DNA from: CADEEN01 sp963783785
Lineage (GTDB): Bacteria > Pseudomonadota > Gammaproteobacteria > Burkholderiales > Burkholderiaceae_C
Length of the DNA stretch: 64,000 nt
Reading direction: 5' to 3'
NCBI GenBank assembly: GCA_963783785.1
Contig: CAWAOQ010000017.1
Span: 1-64,000, forward strand
The notes below the pieces were generated by a model, which worked only from the letters and a program-made list of their open reading frames with translations, searched no databases and had not been told where the DNA came from. A program made the position numbers and the translations under genes. Positions 19,382-27,497 of this stretch are shown here, in pieces (position 1 is the first letter of the stretch; each line of letters starts with the position of its first letter).

Positions 19382-20194
19382 ATGGCGATGGATGTGGTCG
19401 ACTACGAGATCAAGGGCGCCGAGATGCAGTTCGTCGAGGTCGAACTCGATCCTGGCGAGGCCGCGGTCGGCGAGGCCGGCAGCATGATGTACATGGACCC
19501 CGGCATCGCCATGGATACCGTCTTCGGCGATGGTTCCGGGGGTGGCGGCGGTCTGTTCGGGAAGCTGCTCGGCGCCGGCAAGCGCCTGATCACCGGCGAG
19601 TCGCTTTTCACGACGGTCTACACCAACCAGTCGCCGCAGAAGCAGCGTGTGGCGTTCGCCGCGCCGTACCCCGGCAAGATCATGCCGATGGACCTGCGGG
19701 TGCTGGGCGGCACGCTGATCTGCCAGAAGGATGCCTTTCTGTGCGCGGCGCGCGGCGTGTCGCTTGGCATCCACTTCCAGCAGAAGCTCGGCGTTGGCTT
19801 CTTCGGTGGCGAAGGCTTCATCATGCAGAAGCTCGAGGGCGATGGCCTGGCCTTCGTGCACGCAGGCGGCAGCATCCTCAAGCGCGAACTGCAGGTCGGG
19901 CAGACACTGTTTGTCGACACCGGCTGCCTGGTGGCGCTGACACCGGCGGTGGCTTTCGAGATCCAGTACGTCGGCAAGATCAAGACCGCACTGTTCGGCG
20001 GCGAAGGCCTGTTCTTCGCCAAGGTCACTGGCCCGGGCACGGTGTGGCTGCAAAGCCTGCCTTTCTCACGCCTGGCCAGCCGCGTGTTCGCAGCCGCGCC
20101 ACAGCGCGGCGGCTCGCGCGAAGAGGGCTCGGTGCTCGGCGGCTTCGCCGGCGGCGGACTGCTCGGTTCGGTGCTCGGTGGTGATGAAGAGTAG
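19382..20194 (+). CDS. AIM24 / TIGR00266 family protein
   Basis: A 270-residue protein recognised as the TIGR00266 (AIM24-like) family: YEIKGAEMQFVEVELDPGEA near the start, a glycine-rich stretch (GDGSGGGGGLFGKLLGAGKR), then LFTTVYTNQ, and repeated beta segments with AHAGGSIL-like patterns (FVHAGGSILKREL). The family folds as a beta-solenoid related to tryptophan RNA-binding attenuator proteins; its bacterial role is unknown. The ATG at 19382 follows GGAGG; a GTG three bases earlier is possible. It ends with Gly-rich GGFAGGGLLGSVLGG and overlaps the next gene by 11 bases. Confidence 0.8.
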   Translation: MAMDVVDYEIKGAEMQFVEVELDPGEAAVGEAGSMMYMDPGIAMDTVFGDGSGGGGGLFGKLLGAGKRLITGESLFTTVYTNQSPQKQRVAFAAPYPGKIMPMDLRVLGGTLICQKDAFLCAARGVSLGIHFQQKLGVGFFGGEGFIMQKLEGDGLAFVHAGGSILKRELQVGQTLFVDTGCLVALTPAVAFEIQYVGKIKTALFGGEGLFFAKVTGPGTVWLQSLPFSRLASRVFAAAPQRGGSREEGSVLGGFAGGGLLGSVLGGDEE

Positions 20195-20999
20195 CGTGGC
20201 CGGCCAGTGGCGCTGGCTGTGGGTGGCGACGATGCTTGCCGCTCTTGCCGGCCATGCGCTGGCGTCGCCAGCCACGGTCTACCTTGAAGACCTGACCTGG
20301 ACCGAGCTGCGCGACCGCATTGCAGGTGGCGTCACCACCGTGCTGGTGCCGATCGGCGGTACCGAGCAGAACGGGCCGCACATGACCCTGGGCAAGCACA
20401 ACGTGCGCGTGAAGCTGCTGGCGGTGCGCATTGCCGAACGCCTGGGCAACACGGTGGTGGCGCCGGTGATGGCCTACGTGCCCGAGGGTGCCATCGAGCC
20501 GGCGACGCAGCACATGCGCTACAGCGGCACGATCTCGATACCCGAGGCCACCTTCGAGGCCACGCTCGAAGCTGCCGCACGCAGCCTGCGCAGGCACGGA
20601 CTGCGCGATGTCGTGTTTCTCGGCGACCATGGGGGCTACCGCGCCAGTCTCGAGCGGGTGGCCGCCAAACTCAATCGTGAGTGGGGCGCTGCGGCGCGCG
20701 TGCACTCACTGCCCGAGTACTATCGCGCAGCGCAGGACGACTTTGCGCAGGCACTCGCTGCACGCGGCTTTGCCAAGAACGAGATCGGCCCCCACGCCGG
20801 CCTGGCCGATACGGCGCTGACAATGGCACTGGACCCGTCGTCGGTGCGCATGGACATTGCGCTGGCCCGCCCCCGCGATGCGCACGACGGCGTGGCCGGC
20901 GATCCGCGACGGGCGACGGCCGAGCTGGGGCGTCCGGGTGTCGAGCACATCGTCGACGTCTCGGTTGCGGCCATCCAGGCCCGCGCACGCAAGCCTTGA
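20184..20999 (+). CDS. exported creatininase family protein
   Basis: A 271-residue member of the creatininase/MftE-type amidohydrolase family. Metal ligands are visible in the first motif (PIGGTEQNGPHMTLGKHN: Glu and His) and in FLGDHGGYRAS (Asp, His), as well as HAGLADTALTM. Unusually for this family, it begins with a signal peptide (WLWVATMLAALAGHALAS, cleavage near residue 25), which places it in the periplasm. The ATG at 20184 lies inside the end of the previous gene, so the two are coupled. The next gene, an exported YVTN propeller protein, follows by 47 bases. Substrate unknown; creatininases hydrolyse cyclic amides or act in cofactor maturation. Confidence 0.75.
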   Translation: MKSSVAGQWRWLWVATMLAALAGHALASPATVYLEDLTWTELRDRIAGGVTTVLVPIGGTEQNGPHMTLGKHNVRVKLLAVRIAERLGNTVVAPVMAYVPEGAIEPATQHMRYSGTISIPEATFEATLEAAARSLRRHGLRDVVFLGDHGGYRASLERVAAKLNREWGAAARVHSLPEYYRAAQDDFAQALAARGFAKNEIGPHAGLADTALTMALDPSSVRMDIALARPRDAHDGVAGDPRRATAELGRPGVEHIVDVSVAAIQARARKP

Positions 21000-21046
21000 T
21001 GCGTCACGAGCCGCCCCCTGTACAAGAAGTCGTTGGAGTGTTGGTA

Positions 21047-22372
21047 ATGAGCATGAGCAGGTTGCAGGTGGTCGGCGGTGCGATGGCGCTGGTGCTGGCC
21101 GGGGGGCTGATCGTCATTGGCGCGCAGCGCAACGCGGCAGCGGCGCAACAGGGCGCTTCGGCGGCGGCCGTGGCCGCGCCGCCCGCTCCAGCCGTCGTCC
21201 CGGCTGTGGCCACGGTCGCCGGGATGCCACCGGTGGTCGACGCGCGCAACCTCTACAGCGAGACTGCGGCCGGCAAGGTCAGTCCGGCGCTGGCCGGTGA
21301 CCTCGAGCGCATCTACGTGCCCAACCTGCGCTCCAACGATGTCTATGTCGTCGACCCGGTGGCGATGAAGGTCGTCGACCGCTTCAAGGTCGGCCTCGGC
21401 CCGCAGCACATCGTGCCGTCGTGGGACTTGCGCACGCTGTGGGTCACGAACAATGCCGAGGGCCGCACCGATGGCAGCCTGACGCCGATCGACCCGAAGA
21501 GTGGCAAACCAGGTCAGCCGGTGCCGGTCGACGACCCGTACAACATGTACTTCACGCCCGACGGCAAGTCGGCGATCGTGGTGGCCGAAGCCAGGAAGCG
21601 CCTGGACTTCCGCGATCCGAAGACGATGGCCTCGCAATACTCGATCGACGTGCCCGACTGCCCGGGTGTCAACCACGCCGACTTTGCGATCGATGGCCGC
21701 TTCGCCATCTTCACCTGCGAGTTTTCCGGCACGCTGGTGAAGATCGACCTGGTCGATCGCAAGGTCCTTGGCTACCTGAAGTTGCAGATGCCGGCCACTC
21801 GCTTCAAGGAGTCCCGGGATGCGCCGCGGGCGCAGGCCGGCAAGGTCTGGGAGCCCGGCGAGACCGAGCTCTGCACCGTCACCAAGGGCATGCCGCAGGA
21901 CATCCGCAGCTCGCCCGACGGCAAGCGTTTCTACATTGCCGACATGCATGCCGACGGCGTGCACATCATCGATGGCGCGTCGTTCACGCAGGTCGGCTTC
22001 ATCGCCACCGGACTGGGCGCGCACGGCCTGTATCCCAGCCGCGACGGCAAGCGCCTGTATGTCGCCAACCGAGGCTCGCACAAGATCCACGCGTCGCGCC
22101 TGGGCAATGGGGGTGTCGCGGTGATCGACTTCGCCAGCGAGAAGGTCGTGGCGCGTTGGGGCGTCCCTGGCGGCGGCAGCCCCGACATGGGCAACGTCAG
22201 TGCCGATGGCAAGTACCTGTGGCTCGCGGCGCGCTACGACGACGTGATCTACCGCTTCGACACCCACAGTGGCGACGTCGCGCAGGTCAAGGTCGGTGCC
22301 GAGCCGCATGGCCTGACGGTGTGGCCGCAGCCGGGTCGCTATTCGCTCGGCCACACTGGCAACCTGCGTTAG
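21047..22372 (+). CDS. exported YVTN beta-propeller repeat protein
   Basis: A 441-residue protein with an N-terminal membrane anchor or signal segment (about residues 9-25, GAMALVLAGGLIVIGA), an Ala/Pro-rich spacer (28-60), and a beta-propeller of repeated strands such as RIYVPNLRSNDVYVVDP, MYFTPDGKSAIVVAE, RFYIADMHADGVHIID and RLYVANRGSHKIH. These are YVTN-type repeats found in surface or periplasmic propellers. The ATG at 21047 has GGAG about ten bases upstream. There is no heme-binding CxxCH. Function unknown; its place next to the exported creatininase homologue suggests a joint periplasmic process. Confidence 0.78.
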   Translation: MSMSRLQVVGGAMALVLAGGLIVIGAQRNAAAAQQGASAAAVAAPPAPAVVPAVATVAGMPPVVDARNLYSETAAGKVSPALAGDLERIYVPNLRSNDVYVVDPVAMKVVDRFKVGLGPQHIVPSWDLRTLWVTNNAEGRTDGSLTPIDPKSGKPGQPVPVDDPYNMYFTPDGKSAIVVAEARKRLDFRDPKTMASQYSIDVPDCPGVNHADFAIDGRFAIFTCEFSGTLVKIDLVDRKVLGYLKLQMPATRFKESRDAPRAQAGKVWEPGETELCTVTKGMPQDIRSSPDGKRFYIADMHADGVHIIDGASFTQVGFIATGLGAHGLYPSRDGKRLYVANRGSHKIHASRLGNGGVAVIDFASEKVVARWGVPGGGSPDMGNVSADGKYLWLAARYDDVIYRFDTHSGDVAQVKVGAEPHGLTVWPQPGRYSLGHTGNLR

Positions 22373-22390
22373 GGCCGTGGCGGCAAGGGC

Positions 22391-23231
22391 ATGAATCGAC
22401 TCCTCGATGCCTTCTGGCGTGCCGCTGCGTACTGCCTGCATCCGCGGGTGATCGTGTTGTCGCTGGCGCCGCTGCTGCTGGCCGGCGGTATGACGCTGGC
22501 GCTCGGCTATTTCTTCTGGGAACCGGCCGTGGCCGGCATGCGCGCCACGCTCGAAGGCTGGGCGCTGATCGATGCACTATTGACGTGGCTCGAGGGCCTC
22601 GGCGGCAGCGGCCTTCGTGCATTGATCGCACCCCTCGTGATCGTTGCGCTGGCATTGCCGGCGATCGTGGTGCTGTCGCTGCTGCTGGTGGCGCTGTTCA
22701 TGGCGCCGGCGCTGGTCTCGCTGGTCGCCAAGCGACGCTTTGCCGATCTCGAGGCCAGGCGCGGCGCAGCGCCTGTGGCAGTCGGTGCTGTGGTCGCTGG
22801 GCTGCACGCTGCTCGCGTTGCTGGCGCTGGTGCTGAGCATCCCGTTGTGGTTCGTGCCGCCGCTGGTGTTGATCGTGCCGCCGCTGATCTGGGGCTGGCT
22901 GACCTACCGCGTGATGGCCTTCGACGTGCTCGCCGAACATGCCAGTGCCGACGAGCGCCGAACGATCCTGCGCGAGCACCGCTGGCCGTTGCTGGCCATC
23001 GGCGTGATCACTGGCTACCTCGGCGCTGCACCGACGCTGCTGTGGGCACTCGGGGCGGCGGCACTGATCTTTGCGCCGCTGCTGGTGTTGGTGTCGGTGT
23101 GGCTGTACACGCTGGTCTTTGCGTTTGCCGCACTGTGGTTCGCGCATTACGCGCTGGCGGCATTGCAGCAGTTGCGGAGCACGAACCGTCCATTGGCCAT
23201 TCAACCCATCGAGGCTCTGCCACAACCATGA
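22391..23231 (+). CDS. EI24 domain-containing membrane protein (CysZ-like, frameshifted)
   Basis: A ~280-residue integral membrane protein with several hydrophobic helices (for example VIVLSLAPLLLAGGMTLALGY, LVIVALALPAIVVLSLLLVALF, LLALLALVLSIPLW). The region PPLIWGWLTYRVMAFDVL with EHAS is typical of EI24/CysZ-like proteins of Burkholderiales. The frame from ATG 22391 changes near 22760: KRRFADLEARR continues as QRLWQSVLWSLGCTLL in the +1 frame and ends at TGA 23231. One extra base explains this. The stop overlaps the CinA-like start as ATGA, which supports the reconstructed end. A transport role is possible but unproven. Confidence 0.72.
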
Positions 23232-24022
23232 ACTTCGGCCTGATCATCGTCGGCGACGAGATCCTCTCGGGCAAGCGCCAGGACAAGCACCTGCCCAAGG
23301 TCATCGAACTGCTGGCCGCGCGCGGCTTGGCGCTGGCCTGGGCGCGCTACGTCGGCGACGATCGGGCCCTGATCACCGAGGCCTTGCGTGACGCGTTCGG
23401 CAGTGGCGACGTGGTGTTCTGCTGTGGCGGCATCGGCGCCACCCCCGACGACCACACGCGCCAGTGCGCGGCGGCGGCACTCGGCGTGCCGCTGGCATTG
23501 CACCCCGAGGCCGAGGCCCTGATCACCCAACGCATGCGCGACCAGGCGGCCGAGAAGGGCGTTGCCTTCGACCCCGTTGCGCCCGACAACGTCCATCGCC
23601 TGAACATGGGCGTGTTCCCGGCGGGCGCAGAGATCATCGCCAATCCGTACAACCGGATCCCCGGTTTCTCGGTCGGCACGGTGCACTTCGTGCCGGGGTT
23701 CCCGGTGATGGCGCACCCGATGATCGAGGCGCTGCTCGATGGCCGCTATCGTGCGCTGCATGGATCGTTGCACCAGACCGAGCGCTCGGTGATCGTGTAC
23801 GGCTCGATGGAAGCCACGCTGACGCCATTGATGGAGACCGTCGAGCGCGACCACGGGGGTGTGCGGGTATTCAGCCTGCCGAGCGTCGACCATCCGGTGC
23901 ATGGCCGACACATCGAACTGGGCGTCAAGGGCAGCGATCCATCGCTGTCGGCAGCCTATGCCGCGCTGCTGGCCGGCTTGGCTGCACTCGGCGCGAAGAC
24001 AGGCCCCGAACTGGTGCGCTGA
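23228..24022 (+). CDS. competence/damage-inducible CinA-like MoaB/Mog domain protein
   Basis: A 264-residue protein whose N-terminal ~170 residues form a molybdopterin-binding (MoaB/CinA N-terminal) domain: IIVGDEILSGKRQDKHLP, then VVFCCGGIGATPDDHTRQC and later FVPGFPVMAHPM. The C-terminal nicotinamide-mononucleotide amidase domain of full CinA is absent. Stand-alone proteins like this are common in Burkholderiales; the exact reaction is uncertain (possibly ADP-ribose or nucleotide pyrophosphatase activity, as shown for the COG1058 domain of some CinA proteins). The start at 23228 overlaps the EI24 stop (ATGA). Confidence 0.8.
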   Translation: MNFGLIIVGDEILSGKRQDKHLPKVIELLAARGLALAWARYVGDDRALITEALRDAFGSGDVVFCCGGIGATPDDHTRQCAAAALGVPLALHPEAEALITQRMRDQAAEKGVAFDPVAPDNVHRLNMGVFPAGAEIIANPYNRIPGFSVGTVHFVPGFPVMAHPMIEALLDGRYRALHGSLHQTERSVIVYGSMEATLTPLMETVERDHGGVRVFSLPSVDHPVHGRHIELGVKGSDPSLSAAYAALLAGLAALGAKTGPELVR

Positions 24023-24070
24023 CCGCCGAGCCTGCGCCCCGCCGCGGTGCACATTGATGCATCGCAATGG

Positions 24071-24130
24071 GGCATCGCTTTGGTGCCCCGGCGGTGGCGA
24101 TGCGCACCGGCTGCGGGCATGCTTTCTGCT
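24071..24130 (+). promoter_or_regulatory. glnA control region: NtrC-like site and sigma-54-like promoter
   Basis: GGCATCGCTTTGGTGCCC at 24071-24088 matches the spacing of NtrC binding sites (GCA, seven bases apart from TGGTGC). At 24115-24130 GGGCATGCTTTCTGCT keeps the GG and GC pairs of a sigma-54 -24/-12 element at correct distance (three mismatches to TGGCACGN4TTGCW). The predicted transcription start is ~24142, about 95 bases before the glnA ATG. Together with ntrB-ntrC downstream, this fits nitrogen control of glutamine synthetase. A direct sequence reading; function is inferred. Confidence 0.55.
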
Positions 24131-24236
24131 ACATTGCCCTGCGCTTTTTTGGCGAAGTTGCACGATGCGTTGCAGCCGCCGAGTCTGAGCAATCCCACAC
24201 CCCCGTTCCAAAAAGCCCCCTGCCAGGAGAGCCCTG

Positions 24237-25655
24237 ATGGCCAGCAAGACCGTTGCCGACGTGATGAAGATGGTGAAGGACAACGAGGTCAAGTTCGTTG
24301 ACTTCCGCTTCACCGACACCCGTGGCAAAGAGCAGCACGTGACCGTGCCTGTGTCGCACTTCGACGAAGACAAGTTCAGCGCCGGCCACGCCTTCGACGG
24401 TTCGTCGATCGCCGGCTGGAAGGGCATCGAGGCCTCGGACATGCTGCTGATGCCCGACCCCAACACCGCCAACATCGACCCCTTCTTCGAAGAGCCGACG
24501 CTGCTGCTGAGCTGCGACGTGCTCGAGCCGGGCGACGGCAAGCCCTACGAGCGTGACCCGCGTTCGCTGGCGCGCCGCGCCGAGGCCTACCTGAAGAGCA
24601 GCGGCATCGGCGACGCCGCCTTCTTCGGCCCGGAGCCCGAGTTCTTCGTCTTCGACAGCGTGCGCTGGAACGTCGACATGTCGGGCTGCTTCTCGAAGAT
24701 CGAGTCCGAAGAAGCCGCCTGGAACAGCGGCAAGGAATACGAGCACGGCAACTCGGGCTTCCGCCCCGGCGTCAAGGGCGGCTACTTCCCGGTGCCGCCG
24801 GTCGATAGCGCCCAGGACCTGCGCTCCGAGATGTGCCTGCTGCTCGAGCAACTCGGCATCCCGGTCGAGGTGCACCACCATGAGGTGGCCACCGCCGGCC
24901 AGATGGAAATCGGCACCAAGTTCAGCACCCTGGTGCAGCGCGCCGACTGGCTGCAACTGCAGAAGTACGTGATCCACAACGTGGCGCACGCCTACGGCAA
25001 GACGGCGACCTTCATGCCCAAGCCGATCGTCGGCGACAACGGCAGCGGCATGCACGTGCACCAGTCGATCTGGAAGGACGGCAAGAACCTGTTCGCCGGC
25101 GATGGCTATGCCGGCCTGTCCGAGTTTGCGCTGTACTACATCGGCGGCATCATCAAGCATGCCCGTGCGCTGAACGCGATCACCAACCCCGGTACCAACA
25201 GCTACAAGCGGCTGGTGCCTCACTTCGAAGCCCCGGTCAAGCTGGCCTACAGCTCGCGCAACCGCTCGGCTGCGATCCGCATTCCGTACGTGGCCAGCCC
25301 GAAGGGCCGCCGCATCGAGTGCCGTTTCCCCGATCCGCTGTGCAATCCGTACCTGGGCTTCTCGGCGATGCTGATGGCCGGGCTGGACGGCGTCGAGAAC
25401 AAGATCCACCCGGGCGAGGCGGCGACCAAGGATCTGTACCACCTGCCGCCGGAAGAGGACGCGAAGATCCCGACCGTCTGCCACAGCCTGGATCAGGCGC
25501 TGGACTACCTGGACAAGGACCGCGCCTTCCTGACCAAGGGCGGCGTGTTCACCGATGGCTACATCGATGCCTACATCGAGCTGAAGATGCAGGAGGTGAC
25601 GCGCTTTCGCATGACCACCCATCCGATCGAGTTCGACATGTATTACACGCTGTGA
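24237..25655 (+). CDS. glnA: glutamine synthetase, type I
   Basis: A 472-residue enzyme that makes glutamine from glutamate and ammonia with ATP; it acts as a dodecamer in the cytoplasm. The active-site blocks are clear: FDGSSIAGW, GPEPEFFVFD, VEVHHHEVATAGQMEIG, the ATP-binding KPIVGDNGSGMHVHQS, and the C-terminal EAATKDLYHLPPEE with the tyrosine adenylylated by GlnE, so this is the GSI-beta form controlled by covalent modification. AGGAGA precedes the ATG at 24237. A strong terminator follows at 25690. Confidence 0.97.
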   Translation: MASKTVADVMKMVKDNEVKFVDFRFTDTRGKEQHVTVPVSHFDEDKFSAGHAFDGSSIAGWKGIEASDMLLMPDPNTANIDPFFEEPTLLLSCDVLEPGDGKPYERDPRSLARRAEAYLKSSGIGDAAFFGPEPEFFVFDSVRWNVDMSGCFSKIESEEAAWNSGKEYEHGNSGFRPGVKGGYFPVPPVDSAQDLRSEMCLLLEQLGIPVEVHHHEVATAGQMEIGTKFSTLVQRADWLQLQKYVIHNVAHAYGKTATFMPKPIVGDNGSGMHVHQSIWKDGKNLFAGDGYAGLSEFALYYIGGIIKHARALNAITNPGTNSYKRLVPHFEAPVKLAYSSRNRSAAIRIPYVASPKGRRIECRFPDPLCNPYLGFSAMLMAGLDGVENKIHPGEAATKDLYHLPPEEDAKIPTVCHSLDQALDYLDKDRAFLTKGGVFTDGYIDAYIELKMQEVTRFRMTTHPIEFDMYYTL

Positions 25656-25689
25656 GGCGTGATTCGGTCACGGCCTGACGGCCGATGAG

Positions 25690-25713
25690 GGGGTGGCGCG
25701 AGCCACCCCTTTT
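25690..25713 (+). terminator. intrinsic terminator after glnA
   Basis: An 8-bp stem GGGGTGGC/GCCACCCC with loop GCGA, followed by TTTTGTCTTGT. It lies 35 bases after the glnA stop. Confidence 0.9.
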
Positions 25714-25748
25714 GTCTTGTGCACCGACACTGGGCCACAATGCGTTGA

Positions 25749-26285
25749 ATGGCTATGAAAACGCACTCGATGAAAAAGTCAGCCGGCGTCGGGATGGCGC
25801 TGTTGTCGGTGGCCGCGGCGGCGCTCGGGCAGGCTGTCACTGTCTATCGCTGCCCGGGGCCGTCGGGCGGGGTGGAATACACCAACGGCCTCACGCCGCA
25901 GCAGGCCAAGGACCGCAACTGCCGCACCATCGAAGGCGCACCGATCACCATCGTCGCGCCGCCCAAACCCCGGCCGGTGGCCGGTACGCCGCCGAATGGG
26001 TCGGCGTCGCGCGCCTCCGACGCCAAGGTCGACGCCGGGGAGCAGCGTTCACGTGACAGCGACGCGCGCAAGATCCTCGAAGTCGAACTGAGGCGCGAGG
26101 AAGCCAAGCTGGCCGAGATGCAGAAGGAATTCAACAACGGCCAACCCGAGCGCCTCGGCAGCGAGCGCAACTACCAGAAATACCTCGACCGCGTCGAGGA
26201 AATGAAGGCCGCGATCGCGCGCAAGCAGAACGACGTGGCGGCCTTGAAGCGCGAACTGGCCAAGTTTCCGGCCCCCAAGGAATGA
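25749..26285 (+). CDS. DUF4124 domain-containing protein
   Basis: A 178-residue exported protein. The signal peptide runs to about residue 28 (GVGMALLSVAAAALGQA); then a DUF4124-type region VTVYRCPGPSGGVEYTNG with a cysteine, a second cysteine in DRNCRTIEG, and a C-terminal coiled coil (about 105-175) rich in Glu, Lys, Arg and Ala (LEVELRREEAKLAEMQKEF). DUF4124 proteins are common in the betaproteobacterial periplasm; function unknown. Three in-frame ATGs (25749, 25755, 25770) are possible starts. The gene lies between glnA and ntrB, so a link to nitrogen control is possible but not shown. Confidence 0.78.
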   Translation: MAMKTHSMKKSAGVGMALLSVAAAALGQAVTVYRCPGPSGGVEYTNGLTPQQAKDRNCRTIEGAPITIVAPPKPRPVAGTPPNGSASRASDAKVDAGEQRSRDSDARKILEVELRREEAKLAEMQKEFNNGQPERLGSERNYQKYLDRVEEMKAAIARKQNDVAALKRELAKFPAPKE

Positions 26286-26396
26286 CAGGCTCCAGTTCGC
26301 GTCGTTCACGTCCCCCGAGGGGAACCCTGGCCGCCGCGGCCACGCAGGGCCCACCCGTGGCCCATGGCGGCCCGGCGCTGGCCTGACGGCCCTCCG

Positions 26397-27482
26397 ATGG
26401 CAGGCGCTGTCCGCCAGGACACCGACCCGCTGGCGGCTTTCGACCTGCTGGCGACGATGGTCGCCGTGGTGCGCCCGGACGGGCTGTGCCTGCACGCCAA
26501 CGCCAGTTTCGAGAATCTGCTCGGCGTGGCGCGTCGCGCGCTGCTGGGCACGGCCCTGCCGGACTGGCTGGCCGAGCCGCAGCCGCTGCGCGAGACGCTG
26601 GCTGCCGTGGCTGCCAACCGAATCGCCAGCGGGCGCTTCGACGCGCAGGTGCGGCGGCCCGGCGGCGGCCACCCGGAGCTGTTGCCGGTCCACGTCATCG
26701 TCGCGCAGACCGATGACGCGGAGCGCGTGCTCGTCGAGATGATCGAGATCGAGCAGCAGACGCGCCAGGACCGCGAGGAGCGCACGCAAGGCCAGGCCCA
26801 GGCCAACAAGGAACTGGTGCGCAACCTGGCCCACGAGATCAAGAACCCGCTCGGCGGCATCCGCGGCGCGGCGCAGCTGCTGGGCATGGAGCTCGAAGGC
26901 AAGCGCGAGCTGACCGAGTACACCCAGGTCATCATTGCCGAGGCCGACCGCCTGCAATTGCTGGTCGACCGGCTGCTGGCGCCGCACCGCCGGGCCCACA
27001 TCGTCGCCGACGTCAACATCCATGAGGTCTGCGAGCGCGTGCGTTCGCTGGTGCTGGCCGAACACCAGCGCGGCCTCACCGTGCGGCGCGACTACGACAC
27101 CTCGATTCCCGAATTCCGCGGCGACCGCGAGCAGTTGATCCAGGCGGTGCTCAACATCGCGCACAACGCCGTGCAGGCGCTGGCCGAGCGCATCGCGGCC
27201 GGCGATGCCGAGCTGATCTTGCGCACCCGCATCGCCCGACAGGTGACGATCGGCAAGCAACGATGGCGTCTGGCACTCGAATTGCATATCGAGGACAACG
27301 GGCCCGGTGTGCCCGAGGTGATCCGCGAGCGCATCTTCTTCCCGTTGGTGACGGGGCGCGAAGGCGGGTCGGGCCTCGGGTTGACGCTGGCGCAGACCTT
27401 CGTGCAGCAACACCAGGGCACGATCGAATGCGCCAGCGAACCGGGTCGCACCGTGTTCACTGTCCTCATTCCATTGCCCTGA
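26397..27482 (+). CDS. ntrB: nitrogen regulation sensor histidine kinase NtrB
   Basis: A ~361-residue soluble sensor kinase of the NtrBC pair. An N-terminal PAS-like domain (about 15-115; AVVRPDGLCLHANASFENLLG) is followed by the dimerisation H-box LVRNLAHEIKNPLGGIRGAAQ, the N-box LNIAHNAVQAL, and the G-boxes IEDNGPGVPE and GREGGSGLGLTLAQ. It phosphorylates NtrC when nitrogen is limiting. The start is uncertain: ATG 26397 is preferred, ATG 26364 is possible; neither has a strong ribosome binding site. ntrC follows by 15 bases. A GC-rich repeat-like stretch lies just upstream (26310-26360). Confidence 0.92.
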   Translation: MAGAVRQDTDPLAAFDLLATMVAVVRPDGLCLHANASFENLLGVARRALLGTALPDWLAEPQPLRETLAAVAANRIASGRFDAQVRRPGGGHPELLPVHVIVAQTDDAERVLVEMIEIEQQTRQDREERTQGQAQANKELVRNLAHEIKNPLGGIRGAAQLLGMELEGKRELTEYTQVIIAEADRLQLLVDRLLAPHRRAHIVADVNIHEVCERVRSLVLAEHQRGLTVRRDYDTSIPEFRGDREQLIQAVLNIAHNAVQALAERIAAGDAELILRTRIARQVTIGKQRWRLALELHIEDNGPGVPEVIRERIFFPLVTGREGGSGLGLTLAQTFVQQHQGTIECASEPGRTVFTVLIPLP

Positions 27483-27497
27483 CTGCAGAGCCCGCGC

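Noticed and set aside
24151..24170. TTTTTTGGCGAAGTTGCAC considered as the sigma-54 promoter of glnA
   Set aside because: The distance between GG and GC is too short for a -24/-12 element; the site at 24115-24130 fits better.
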